From positions 1 to 38,342 of the forward strand of contig NZ_MDSK01000041.1 in NCBI RefSeq assembly GCF_002940205.1: a stretch of DNA of 38,342 nt, in the 5' to 3' direction. Both the position numbers and the translations under genes were made by a program. The notes below the pieces were generated by a model, which had not been told where the DNA came from, ran no database searches, and saw only the letters and a list, made by a program, of their open reading frames with translations. The stretch is from Xanthomonas arboricola pv. guizotiae (GTDB lineage: Bacteria; Pseudomonadota; Gammaproteobacteria; Xanthomonadales; Xanthomonadaceae). Below, in pieces: positions 5,369 to 14,462 of the stretch (positions within the stretch are counted from its first letter, which is position 1; each line of letters begins with the position of its first letter).

Positions 5369-6394
5369 ATGGGAAACTGTTTTTCAAACAATGTCAGTAG
5401 CACGCATGCGCATGTGACCTACGCGCAGCACGAACCCACGCCCCAGGCGACGCCGCAGCGGCCGACGCCATCCACACCCTTGCCGGATCAGTCGCCACTG
5501 CAGGGCCTGCAGCGCCGCTCGCCGCGCCCGTCGCGCCCGTCGCGCCCGTCGCGGCCGACGCGGCCGACGCGGCCGCAGCGGCCGACGCCATCCACACCCT
5601 TGCCGGATCAGTCGCCACTGCAGGCCCTGCAGCGCCGCTCGCCGCGCCCGACAACCCCATCACGGCCAACGCCACGGCCAACTCCCTCGCGACCAACGAC
5701 GTCACAGTCAACGCCGCCAAAGCCAACGCCGCCAAAGCGCTCGGGCGTGGAAAATCGCATGCTGTTGCAGATGCAGGAGATGGCGCAGGAGTTGCTCAAT
5801 CAGATTGGTCCCATCCTCAACAATGAAGCGCTCCTTGCCCAACACGAATCAGCACTCAAGCTGTTCAAGCACATGAGTGACTGCGCACTCGGAAAACGGG
5901 CCGTTGGCGGCAGCGACGATATTGCTAAAAAAATTAAGCAGATCCAGAACCGGATCGCGCATCATTATGCGAACCCGGACGCAGCTGCGCCGCCTGTCGA
6001 GGGCATCGAGCAATACGCGGGCCGCGCCACGTTCAAAGAGATGCGGCAACTTGCGGCGGATGTCGATCTTGAGATCCAGGTGGCCGAGGCAGGGGGCGAT
6101 GAAGAGTTCTTGCGGTTCACGGAGGGCCTGGTCCTCAATCGAGAGGTGGCAGCTCAGGCTTCGAACCTGGTGTCCGGAGTCGAGGAGACCTACGACGCGC
6201 CGAGCGGAGAGCATGGAAGACGCATACAGAATCTTCTCAAAAAGCTTACGGAGGGAGCGGCCCTGTCAGGGGGACTCTTGGACATTGTCCGGCCGTTGCG
6301 CGAAAACCCGGTTGCATTGGCCGACGCACTGCACACGCTGGTCAGGCGGTACCCGACATTGGGAAATAACCCGAATTGGAGGAAATCTGATTAG
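5369..6394 (+). CDS. Candidate type III effector with N-acylation motif
   Basis: The 341-aa product begins MGNCFSNNVSS. Gly2 followed by Cys4 and Ser6 is a typical eukaryotic N-myristoylation plus palmitoylation signal, used by Xanthomonas effectors such as the XopE and XopJ groups to reach the host plasma membrane. Residues 20-125 are a disordered Pro/Arg/Ser/Thr-rich region with two 25-residue repeats (30-54 and 70-94). Residues 128-341 form a helical domain with no family I recognise. AGGA lies 8 nt before the ATG, and a PIP-like box lies 71 bp upstream. The C-terminal half is lower in G+C than the flanking core genes. No known effector is matched, so this is either a rare or an undescribed one. 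A non-effector repeat protein remains possible. Confidence 0.6.
   Translation: MGNCFSNNVSSTHAHVTYAQHEPTPQATPQRPTPSTPLPDQSPLQGLQRRSPRPSRPSRPSRPTRPTRPQRPTPSTPLPDQSPLQALQRRSPRPTTPSRPTPRPTPSRPTTSQSTPPKPTPPKRSGVENRMLLQMQEMAQELLNQIGPILNNEALLAQHESALKLFKHMSDCALGKRAVGGSDDIAKKIKQIQNRIAHHYANPDAAAPPVEGIEQYAGRATFKEMRQLAADVDLEIQVAEAGGDEEFLRFTEGLVLNREVAAQASNLVSGVEETYDAPSGEHGRRIQNLLKKLTEGAALSGGLLDIVRPLRENPVALADALHTLVRRYPTLGNNPNWRKSD
5455..5650 (+). repeat. 120-bp period direct repeat inside the effector candidate
   Basis: Positions 5455-5530 recur at 5575-5650 with one visible difference (GGGCC against GGCCC). Between them are short 9-bp units of TCGCGCCCG and CGACGCGGC. The period is 40 codons, so it keeps frame. 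Such repeats expand and contract easily. Confidence 0.9.
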
Positions 6395-6605
6395 GCGAGC
6401 CGCGCACGACCTGCACGAGCTCATTCACAAGTGGCACCTATCGCGGTAACCAAAAAGTGACTGCGGGCAGGTGGTTCCGTTTTGGAACATATGACCGCGC
6501 ACGCGTAGCAGCGCGCATGGGGTTCAGCTATCGGGCAGGGGGCCACCCTATGCTCCGCGCCTTTGGACGCCTCGGCACCCCGGCCGACGCCAAACCGGAG
6601 GTTTC

Positions 6606-8688
6606 ATGCAACGCCTGCTCCTTGTCTCCAGCCTGCTGGTGGCCCTGTCTGCCTGCAGCGACAAATCCGCACAGCACGCCACGCCTGCCGGCGCTGCCGC
6701 CGCAGCGCCCGCCAAGACCGCTTCGGCGCCCGAGTTGCTCACCCGCGACGCGTTGTTTGGCGCCGCCGAGAAGGTGCACGTGCTGGTGAGCCCGGACGGT
6801 GCGTACATCAGTTGGGTGGCGCCGCTGAAGGGCGTGCCCAATCTGTGGGTGGCGCCGATCGATGCGCCCGACAAGGCACGCGCAGTCACCCAGGACAGCG
6901 GGCGCGGCATCAGCGAGTATTCCTGGAGCCACCGTGCCGGCACGCTGCTGTACAAGCGCGACCAGGGCGGCGATGAAAACTTCCACCTGTATGCGCTGAA
7001 CCTGGCCGACGGCAGCAGCAAGGACCTGACCCCGTTCGACAAGACCCGTGTGGAGCTGTACGGCCTGAGCGCGCAGCACCCGGATCAGCTCATGGTCGGC
7101 ATCAACAACCGCGACGCGAAGTGGCACGACCTGTATCGCGTTGATCTGGCCACCGGCCAACGCACGCTGGTGGAGAAGAACACCTAACACATCGAAACCT
7201 ATCTGCTCGATGGTGACTTGCAGCTGGGCTACGCAACACGCGTCGCCGAAGACGGTGGGGTTGAAGTGCTTGCCCGCCAGGGCGCCACCTGGAAAACGCT
7301 GGAGAGCGTTCCCTTCGAAGATGTATTGACCACCGAAGTGGTGGGCCTGAGCAACGATGGCAACACGCTGTACCTGCGCGACTCGCGCAACCGCGACACC
7401 GCCGCGCTGTACGCGGTGGACACCGCCACCCACGCGCGCACGCTGCTCACGGAAGACGCGCGCGCCGATGTGGACAGCGTGCTGAAAGATCCAAAGACCG
7501 GTGCCGTGCAGGCCGCCTCGGTGGAGTACCTGCGCCGGGAATGGACCGTGCTGGACCAGGGCATCGCCAAGGACCTGCAGGCCTTGAAGGCGCTGGGCCC
7601 GGGCGATGCGAAGGTGGAAGCACGCACCCAACGATGCCACCTGGATCGTGAGCTATTCGCCTGCAGAAACGCCGCTGCGCTACTACCGCTACGACCGCGC
7701 CACGGCGAAGCTGACCAAACTGTTCTCTGCGTATCCCGCCTTGGAAGGCAAGCCGCTGGTGCCGAGCTGGCCGCAGACGCTGACCGCGCGCGACGGGCTG
7801 CATCTGGTGAGCTACCTCACCCTGCCGGCCGATGCGGACGCCAACCACGATGGCAAGGCCGACAAGCCGGTGCCGCTGGTGTTGTTCGTGCATGGCGGCC
7901 CCTGGCTGCGTGACAGCTACAACAGCTACGGCGCTTACACGCAATGGTTTGCCAACCGCGGCTACGCGGTGCTGGCGGTGAACTACCGCGGCTCCACCGG
8001 CTTCGGCAAGGCCTTCACCAACGCCGACAACGGCGAATGGGCCGGCAAGATGCATGACGACCTGCTCGATGCGGTGCAGTGGGCGGTCACCCAGGGCGTC
8101 ACCACGCCGGACAACGTGGCCATCATGGGTGGCAGCTACGGCGGTTACGCCAGCCTGGTGGGCCTGACCTTCACCCCGGACACCTTCAAGTGTGCGGTGG
8201 ACATCGTGGGTCCGGCCAACCTCAACACGCTGCTGGCCACCATCCCGCCGTACTGGACGGGGTTCTATAAGCAGGCGATCAAACGCATGGGCGACCCGGC
8301 CACCGCGCAGGGCAAGCAGTGGCTCACCGAACGCTCGCCGGTGACGCATGTGGACAAAATCCGCAAGCCGCTGCTGATCGGCCAGGGCGCCAACGACCCC
8401 CGCACCAACCGCGCCGAGAGCGAGCAGATCGTCAACGCGATGACGGCCAAGAACATCCCGGTCACCTACGTGCTGTTCCCGGACGAAGGCCACGGCTTCA
8501 AGCGCCCGGAAAACAGCAAGGCCTTTAACGCGGTGGCCGAAACCTTCCTGGGCCAGTGCCTGGGCGGCCGCGTGCAACCCATCGGCAGCGACCTCACCGG
8601 CTCCAGCATCACCGTGCCCGCCGGTGCCGAGCAGATCAATGGCCTTGCCGATGCATTGAAGACGCATACGCAGGCGATCCGGACCTAG
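6606..8688 (+). pseudogene. S9-family lipoprotein peptidase, disrupted twice
   Basis: An intact gene would encode about 693 aa: a lipoprotein signal (lipobox LSAC near residue 17), a beta-propeller domain and a C-terminal alpha/beta hydrolase with Ser in GGSYGG (codons near 8127), Asp in GANDPRTN and His in DEGHGF. These are prolyl-oligopeptidase-type enzymes that trim peptides in the periplasm. Two lesions break it: an in-frame TAA at 7185-7187, one C-to-T change from CAA, and a single extra base near 7627-7629 (CCC) that shifts the frame before NDATWIV. The hydrolase part is then open to 8688. GGAGG lies 4 nt before the ATG. Sequencing error could explain the frameshift but less easily both lesions. 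Confidence 0.88.
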
Positions 8689-8763
8689 CTTGCGGGTGAG
8701 GGTGCCGGCCGGGAGTTGGTGCGGTATAGCCACCCAGCCGGCAGCATTCAACCTTGTATTGCA

Positions 8764-9171
8764 TCACTGCAGCGTTGCGTGGATGGCCGCTGCAGGCGGT
8801 GCATAGGGCGAGGAGAGCTGGCGCGCGGCGTTTTGCGTACCGAACGAAGCGAGCAGGAAGAGCAGCCCCAACGCGGCCGGTATCGCGCCCTTGGGCTTGC
8901 GCACACCCAGATGCGCCATGCCCGACAACAGTAGATGGTAGAACATGCCGGCGTAGGCCAGATCACTCAGTGCAGTATTGAAGCGCCACACAATCGCCAC
9001 CGGGCCCAGGATCTTGATGACGATCGTCCACGGCACCAGCAACGGTGCCGAATACCCCAGCTCGGCCTGCGCGTTGCGCACGAACTCGCCCTTGGCCAGA
9101 TACATGCCGGCAGAGGCCAGGTACAACAGGCACAGCAGCGCGGTACTGATCCAGTAAATAGAAATGCTCAT
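8764..9171 (-). CDS. DoxX-like small membrane protein
   Basis: This 135-aa protein has four hydrophobic segments (about residues 5-25, 43-60, 72-90 and 95-115) in the arrangement of DoxX-like/DUF4870-neighbouring families, with the N-terminal WISTALLCLLYLASAGMYL and the later GAIPAALGLLFLLASF. Family members are integral membrane proteins of poorly defined, often redox- or detoxification-linked roles. It is transcribed away from the HxlR regulator at 9264, with 92 bp between the starts. HxlR regulators commonly control the divergent neighbour, so this is the likely target. Confidence 0.75.
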   Translation of the reverse strand: MSISIYWISTALLCLLYLASAGMYLAKGEFVRNAQAELGYSAPLLVPWTIVIKILGPVAIVWRFNTALSDLAYAGMFYHLLLSGMAHLGVRKPKGAIPAALGLLFLLASFGTQNAARQLSSPYAPPAAAIHATLQ

Positions 9172-9227
9172 GGTGTTTGCCAGCCACTATGTCAATGCAA
9201 CTGGCCATCAGAATGTCGCCTAAGATA

Positions 9228-9243
9228 CCTATTGAAAAGTAGG
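9228..9243. promoter_or_regulatory. Candidate operator between DoxX-like and HxlR genes
   Basis: CCTATTGAAAAGTAGG is an imperfect dyad (CCTAYT / ARTAGG) located 20 bp before the HxlR start and inside the divergent intergenic region. A dyad there would suit binding of the winged-helix dimer, but no experiment or second copy supports it. Confidence 0.3.
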
Positions 9244-9263
9244 ATGAATCACCGGGGCTTGGT

Positions 9264-9683
9264 ATGAAAAAGCAGACCATTGAGGACGGCGAGCGCAATA
9301 TGCACGAACAGATGCGCCGTGCATTTGCGTTACTGTCCGGCAAATGGAAGCTGGAAATCATGTGGCTGGTCAATCAGCGCGTGTATCGCTTCGGCGAGCT
9401 GCGCAAGGCCATCCCTGGTGTTACCCCGCACATGCTCACCGCACAATTGCGCGAGCTGGAAGCAGATGGCCTGGTTACGCGCACCGTATTTGCGCAGGTG
9501 CCGCCGCGCGTGGAATACGCCATCACGCCAAAGGCGCGCGGACTGGGCCCAACAATGGAAGCGCTGACCGCGTGGTGGCAGCAACATGGCGACAGCGTTG
9601 CAAAGCGGCCCGCTGCACGCGGCGCAAGCCCGGCGTTTAGGAGGCAGGCCTGGGCGTGCGTTGTGCGCGTGCACGTGGCTTGA
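9264..9683 (+). CDS. HxlR-family transcriptional regulator
   Basis: The 139-aa product has the HxlR winged helix: LLSGKWKLEIMWLV, then FGELRKAIPGVTPHMLTAQL, then ELEADGLVTR and VEYAITPKARGL. Such dimers sense electrophiles or redox signals and regulate an adjacent gene. The N-terminus lacks the frequent conserved Cys of the redox-sensing subgroup; there is a Cys only near the C-terminus (AWACVV). The last 25 residues are longer and more basic than usual. It is divergent from the DoxX-like gene. Confidence 0.85.
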   Translation: MKKQTIEDGERNMHEQMRRAFALLSGKWKLEIMWLVNQRVYRFGELRKAIPGVTPHMLTAQLRELEADGLVTRTVFAQVPPRVEYAITPKARGLGPTMEALTAWWQQHGDSVAKRPAARGASPAFRRQAWACVVRVHVA

Positions 9684-9758
9684 TCATGGTTGCGGCGACG
9701 TGCAAACAATCCTGGCTGTCAGCCTGGTAACTCAAAAACCATTTCCAAACCCCAAAAC

Positions 9759-9788
9759 GCCAACGCCCCGATCATGTCGGGGCGTTGG
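9759..9788 (-). terminator. Terminator hairpin downstream of the CsbD gene
   Basis: CCAACGCCCCGA and TCGGGGCGTTGG form a 12-bp stem with a 5-nt loop. On the minus strand it is followed by CGTTTTGGGG, a short T-rich tail, so it probably ends the CsbD transcript; it may also stop readthrough from the HxlR side. Confidence 0.6.
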
Positions 9789-9907
9789 TGCGATCTCTCG
9801 CCGAAGTGGGGTATAGCGTCTGCATCGTCATACCTGACGCCTGGCGGCCTATCCACTGCTTCAGCGCGGCGGGCGTAATGCCTGCCTACAGTGCTGACTT
9901 GCCAGCG

Positions 9908-10087
9908 TTACTTGGCGGCGTCGCGCACTTTGTCGGCAACCTGGCCAGCCTTGTTCTGCACCTTGCCGACGTTTTTCTCGGCAGCGCCTTCCAGCTCGGT
10001 GCTCTTGTCGCCGGTGACGCGGCCAACGGTTTCCTTGATGGAACCCTTGACCTGCTTGGCGGTACCTTCGATACGGTTCTTGTCCAC
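9908..10087 (-). CDS. CsbD-family stress protein
   Basis: The product is the small, hydrophilic CsbD type: DKNRIEGTAKQVKGSIKE at the start, then VGRVTGDKSTELEG and the Lys/Ala-rich tail. CsbD proteins are induced under general stress in many bacteria and are of unknown mechanism. I chose GTG at 10087 (59 aa) because GAGG lies 6 nt before it and family members start just before DK; an ATG at 10099 would add four residues (MRHP). The gene stands alone with its own terminator. Confidence 0.85.
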   Translation of the reverse strand: MDKNRIEGTAKQVKGSIKETVGRVTGDKSTELEGAAEKNVGKVQNKAGQVADKVRDAAK

Positions 10088-10275
10088 GGGGTGCCTCATA
10101 CGGTTGGGGATGTTGCGGCCCAGTCTGTACCCGCAGGACGTGAGTGCGACGTGGGCATGCCGTCATCCCCGCGTCAGCAGGCGCAACTGCCGCGCGCGCC
10201 GCATGCGCCTGCACGGCTTGCCGAGGTCCGCTGCGTGCCACAATGCGCGCACTTTCCGCCAGGCCATGCCGTCAC

Positions 10276-12532
10276 GTGAGCACACAGCGCCCCGCCACCG
10301 AGTCCGCCGGCCTGGAGTTTCTTGCGGGGGGCGGCGAGATGGGCGCGCTGATGCGCGCACACGATTGGGCCGCCACGCCGCTGGGGGCGCCGGAGACCTG
10401 GCCGCAGTCGCTGCGTTCGTCGTTGTCGGTGGTGCTCCAACTCCACCCTGCTCGGTGCGGTGCTGTGGGGGCCGGAGCTGCGCATGTTCTACAACGACGT
10501 GTACGTGCAATCGATGGGCGACCGTCATCCGCAGGCGCTGGGCCAGCCGGTGACCGAGGTATGGAAGGAAACCTACGCGCCCATCGCGCAGGACTTCGCC
10601 CGGGTGATGCAAACCGGTGAGGGCTTCGGCCAGGGGGTCATCGCCTTGCCGATGCTGCGTAACGGCGTCAACGAGATGACCTACTGGAATGCCACCGCCT
10701 CGCCGATCCGCGGCGAAGACGGCAGCATCGTGGGGCTGATGAATATCGCCATCGAAACCACCGCGCAGGTGGCGGCCGACCGCAACCGCGACATCCAGCA
10801 CGCGATGCTGAGCAACGAGAATACCCACCTGGTGCATGAGGTGGTCAACCGCACCAGCGAGCGCGATCGCGCGCTGGAGGCGGAAACCGTGGCGCGCCGC
10901 AATGCCGAGCGCGTGCAGCTGGCGCTGGCGGCCGGGGCGATCATCGGCACCTGGATCTGGGACCTGCCCACCGATGCGTTTTCGGTGGACGAGGCGTTTG
11001 CGCAGAACTTCGGCTTGGATCCATCCAGCAGCCGCACCGGCCTGACGCTGGAGGAGGTGATCCAGACCGTGCACCCGGACGACCGCGAGGGGCTGCGCGC
11101 GGCCATTGCCGAAGCGCTCGCCCGCGGTGGTGCCCACGCGCACCAGTACCGGGTCAAGCGGCGCGACGGAAAGTACTACTGGCTGGAAGCCAATGGCCGG
11201 GTCGAGAAGGCCGCCGACGGCACGCCGCTGCGCTTTCCCGGCGTGTTGCTGGACATCGAGGCGCGCCACGCGCTGTCGGAAGAGCGCGACCGCGCGCTGG
11301 CGGCCTTGCGCGAGTTGAGCGACACGCTGGAGCAGCGGGTCAGCGAGCGCACGCGCGAGCTGATGACGGTGGAAGAGGCGCTGCGCCAGTCGCAGAAGAT
11401 GGAAGCGGTGGGGCAGCTCACCGGCGGGCTGGCGCACGACTTCAACAATCTGCTGGCAGGCATTTCCGGCGCGCTGGAGCTGATGAGCCTGCGCATCGAA
11501 CAAGGCCGCTTCCGCGACCTGGAGCGTTACGTGGCCACCGCGCAGGGCGCCACCACGCGCGCGGCTGCGCTGACCCACCGGCTGCTGGCATTTGCGCTGC
11601 GGCAGACGCTGTTGCCCAAGCCGACCAACGTCAACCGGCTGGTGGTGGACATGCTGGAGCTGATCCAGCGCACGGTGGGCCCGGGGATCTGCGTGGAAAA
11701 CCTTGCCGCGGCCGAGCTGTGGCTGGCGCTGGTGGATGCGCCGCAGCTGGAGAACGCGCTGCTCAACCTGTGCATCAACGCGCGCGATGCGATGCCCGAC
11801 GGCGGGCGCCTGCGCGTGCAGACCAGCAACCGCCGGATCGCCCGCGAGATGGGCCAGCAGCTGGGCATGCCGGAAGGCCATTACCTGTCGCTATGCGTGA
11901 GCGATACCGGCACCGGCATGGCGCCGGAGGTGGTGGCGCGCGCGTTCGATCCGTTCTTCACCACCAAGCCGATCGGCGAAGGCACCGGCCTGGGCCTGTC
12001 GATGATCTACGGGTTTGCCAAGCAATCCGGCGGGCAGGTGCGCATCCAGTCGGAAGTGGGCAAGGGCTCGACGGTGTGCATCTACCTGCCGCGGCATGCC
12101 GGTGCCCACGACAGCAGCGACAGCGGCCCCGCCACGCTGGACCTTGCCCCCTCGCTGGCCGGCGAGACCGTGTTGATCGTCGACGACGAACCCTCCATCC
12201 GCCTGCTGTTCACCGAGGTGCTGGAAGAGCTGGGCTACACCGTGCTGGAAGCCGGCGACAGCGCCACCGGGCTGGGCATCCTGCAGTCGCCGGCGCGCAT
12301 CGACCTGCTGATCAGCGACGTGGGCCTGCCCGGCGGCATGAACGGCCGGCAGATGGCCGATGCCGCGCGGGTCGGCCGGCCCAGGTTCAAGGTGCTGTTC
12401 ATCACCGGCTTTGCCGAACACGCGCAGTTGAACGACCGCCACCTGGAACCGGGCATGGCGGTACTGGCCAAGCCGTTCAGCGTCAGCCTGCTGGCGGCGC
12501 GGGTCAAGGAGATGATTGCGGGCGAGTGCTGA
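10276..12532 (+). pseudogene. Hybrid sensor histidine kinase with N-terminal frameshift
   Basis: The intact reading would be about 751 aa from the GTG at 10276: an N-terminal PAS-like sensor (WGPELRMFYNDVY..), a second PAS domain (IIGTWIWDLPTDAF.. to YRVKRRDGKYYWLE), a short coiled coil, an H-box (LAHDFNNLLAGISGAL), an ATPase domain with GTGLGLSMIYGF and a receiver with VDDEPS and acceptor Asp in LISDVGLPGG. An extra C at 10437-10438 shifts frame after SLSVVL; without it the protein continues NSTLLGAVLWGPEL. A product starting inside the gene (GTG 10460, 690 aa) could still be made and would keep PAS2, kinase and receiver, so partial function is possible. Sequencing error is an alternative. 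Confidence 0.75.
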
Positions 12533-12577
12533 GCGGTTGGGCGCTGCGCAGGCGCTTGTCAGGGCCGGTGCGTGTGC

Positions 12578-12600
12578 CCGGCCCGCCGCAACCGGGCCGG
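12578..12600. terminator. G+C-rich hairpin between convergent genes
   Basis: CCGGCCCG and CGGGCCGG form an 8-bp stem with a 7-nt loop directly between the kinase stop and the HDOD stop. There is no clear T tract, so termination is only suggested by position. Confidence 0.35.
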
Positions 12601-12602
12601 CC

Positions 12603-13763
12603 TCACTCCACGCTGGCGGCGACCAGCCGTTGCCATAGCGCGGCGTTGGCCGCGTGGTCCGGCTCCAGCGTGGACAGCACGCCCAGCGCATGCTCCTCCT
12701 GCTCGGCGCCGTGGCGGGCGAGCATGGCCAGCGCGGCGGCCAGCCGGCCGTAACGCAGCGCCATGCCGAGCGAGGTGGTGAGCAGGGTGGTGTCGTGCCC
12801 GGGGCGTTGCTCGTCCAGCGCGGTGCCCAGCGCGGCGGGCAGGTCCCAGATGGTGGCAATGGTCTTGGCGACCGCGGCGGTGTGGCGCTCGACCAGCGCG
12901 GCGGCCACTTCCAGGCTGTAGGGCAGGCTCGGGCGCTCGGCGTAGGTATCGCGCAGCACGCGCAGGATCACCACCGCGCCCAGGCCTTGCAGCAGGCCGG
13001 CCAGCTGCGCCGACAAGGTGTCGCCACCGCGCTCGCGCATGTAGGCGGCCGCGGCGGCGGCGGTCCGCAGGGCGTAGTCCCACACCGCCGCCGGCAGGCG
13101 CGCGTAGAGGCCGCCCTCCAGGCTCAGCACCGGCTGCATCACGGCGGCGGCGACGATCTGGCGCACGCCCTCGGTGCCGATATGCACCACGGCCCGCTCC
13201 AGGCTTTCCAGCGCGCCGCCTTGCGGGCGGTACAGCGCGCTGTTGGCGATGCGCAGCAGGTTGGCGGCCAGCGCCGGATCCTGCGCGATGATCGCGGCGA
13301 TGCCGCGGCCGGAAGCATCCGGGTCGTTGACCGCGCGCATCAGCTGCGGCAACAACTGCGGGCGGCGCGGCAACAGCTGCGGGCGCAGGTCCACGTGGTC
13401 GAGCGCAGCGCCGACCGCCGCCAGCACCGCGGCCTGGGCCGGGTCGGTCGGCAGGTGGCCGTCGGCCAGCGCCGGGGTGGACATCACCGCGGCATACATG
13501 CGGCGCAGCAGCGGCTGCATCGGTGGCGGCCCGGACGGCAACGGCTGTGCTGCAGCGGCGGTATGCGCCTGGGCCTGCGGCGGCGCCGGTACCTGCTCAG
13601 CCGCCGGCTGCGGCACCTGCGGCGCTGGTGCGGCAGGCGTGACGGTGGCAGAGGCGGCAGAGGCAGCCGTGGTGCGCGCACGCTGGCGCAGCAGCAGCCA
13701 GGCGACCACGCCGGCGAGTCCCAGGCCGGCAAGCAGTCCGGCAGCAAGCAGCAACACAATCAC
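12603..13763 (-). CDS. HDOD-domain protein with N-terminal membrane anchor
   Basis: This 386-aa protein starts with one membrane segment (MIVLLLAAGLLAGLGLAGVV..) from a GTG at 13763. A low-complexity Ala/Pro/Gln linker (residues 30-85) and a helical HDOD-like domain follow (IIAQDPALAANLLRIANSAL near 160, then AVVHIGTEGVRQIVAAAVM). HDOD proteins lack the metal site of HD hydrolases and usually serve signalling or scaffold roles, often with c-di-GMP or two-component systems. The gene is convergent with the histidine kinase upstream, but no functional link is shown. Domain identity is secure; its partner is unknown. Confidence 0.82.
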   Translation of the reverse strand: MIVLLLAAGLLAGLGLAGVVAWLLLRQRARTTAASAASATVTPAAPAPQVPQPAAEQVPAPPQAQAHTAAAAQPLPSGPPPMQPLLRRMYAAVMSTPALADGHLPTDPAQAAVLAAVGAALDHVDLRPQLLPRRPQLLPQLMRAVNDPDASGRGIAAIIAQDPALAANLLRIANSALYRPQGGALESLERAVVHIGTEGVRQIVAAAVMQPVLSLEGGLYARLPAAVWDYALRTAAAAAAYMRERGGDTLSAQLAGLLQGLGAVVILRVLRDTYAERPSLPYSLEVAAALVERHTAAVAKTIATIWDLPAALGTALDEQRPGHDTTLLTTSLGMALRYGRLAAALAMLARHGAEQEEHALGVLSTLEPDHAANAALWQRLVAASVE

Positions 13764-14150
13764 AAAGGTCCAGGAGTCGTCCGATCGGTGCAGCGACTAT
13801 CCGCGAAGCCGGTGTTGACGGCAATGCAGGCGTGCGGGGGGCGTGCGATGCCAATGGCGCCCGCCGCGCGCGCGCCAGGGCTGGATACCGGCAATGACCT
13901 GCTGCACTGCAGCGACTGGCGGTGTGTCTTCAAGTTGACCGCTCTATTGCACGTGGCGCTAACGCCGCAGGCCGCACTATGCGTCACCAGCTGTGCAGCC
14001 CTAGAGCCTCTAGGCAGCTTAAAGGGTGCAGGCATCCGCAGTTGGACCAATTCGAGACGAAGACACCGCGCACTGCGCGGTGTCTTCGTTTGTGGATGGC
14101 GATGGGCACGCGCGCGGCATCGCTAGCGGCGGCATTGCGGCACCGGCGCG
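13764..14150. other. Gene-free stretch with a strong hairpin at 14058-14088
   Basis: No coding signal is seen. CGAAGACACCGCG (14058-14070) and CGCGGTGTCTTCG (14076-14088) form a perfect 13-bp stem with a 5-nt loop. It lies just beyond the emfourin stop and probably terminates the M4 protease operon; on the plus strand it is followed by TTTGTGG. A second short dyad, CCTAGAGCCTCTAGG, lies near 14000. Confidence 0.55.
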
Positions 14151-14462
14151 CTACAGCGTGCCCTGCTTCCACAGCCGCACGATCGCGGCCGGTGCATGTT
14201 CTTCGGGGATGCGCAGCGGCTCGCTGGCACCGTCCCAGGCAATGCTGAAATAACGGCGGTCGCCGCCACCGGCCTGCGGGCGCGGCAGCGCATGCACCAG
14301 GCACTGGTCCAGCAAGGTGCGCAGCTGCAGGCGCTGCGCATCGTCCAGGTCATCCATCACCAGCTGGCGTTCGCGCCGCATGGCGGGGAAGGCGGCCACC
14401 CCGCCCTCGCGAGCCAGCCGCAAGGTCACCCCTGCCTCCACCGGTGGACGCTGTGGACTCAT
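14151..14462 (-). CDS. Emfourin-type protease inhibitor
   Basis: The 103-aa product matches the emfourin family (VTLRLAREGGVAAFPAMRRE, then DDLDDAQRLQLRTLL and RRYFSIAW), a small cytosolic protein that inhibits protealysin-like M4 metalloproteases. It has no signal peptide. Its ATG overlaps the stop of the protease gene by 4 nt (14459-14462), so inhibitor and enzyme are translationally coupled in that order, as in the Serratia protealysin operon. A hairpin at 14058-14088 lies downstream. Confidence 0.82.
   Translation of the reverse strand: MSPQRPPVEAGVTLRLAREGGVAAFPAMRRERQLVMDDLDDAQRLQLRTLLDQCLVHALPRPQAGGGDRRYFSIAWDGASEPLRIPEEHAPAAIVRLWKQGTL

Noticed and set aside
5146..5400. 84-codon ORF ahead of the effector candidate
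   Set aside because: It overlaps the PIP-like box and the effector start in another frame and has no ribosome site.
12654..14126. Long plus-strand ORF of 490 codons
   Set aside because: It is antisense to the HDOD gene and its translation is Gly/Gln/Arg-rich with no domain; high G+C produces such shadows.
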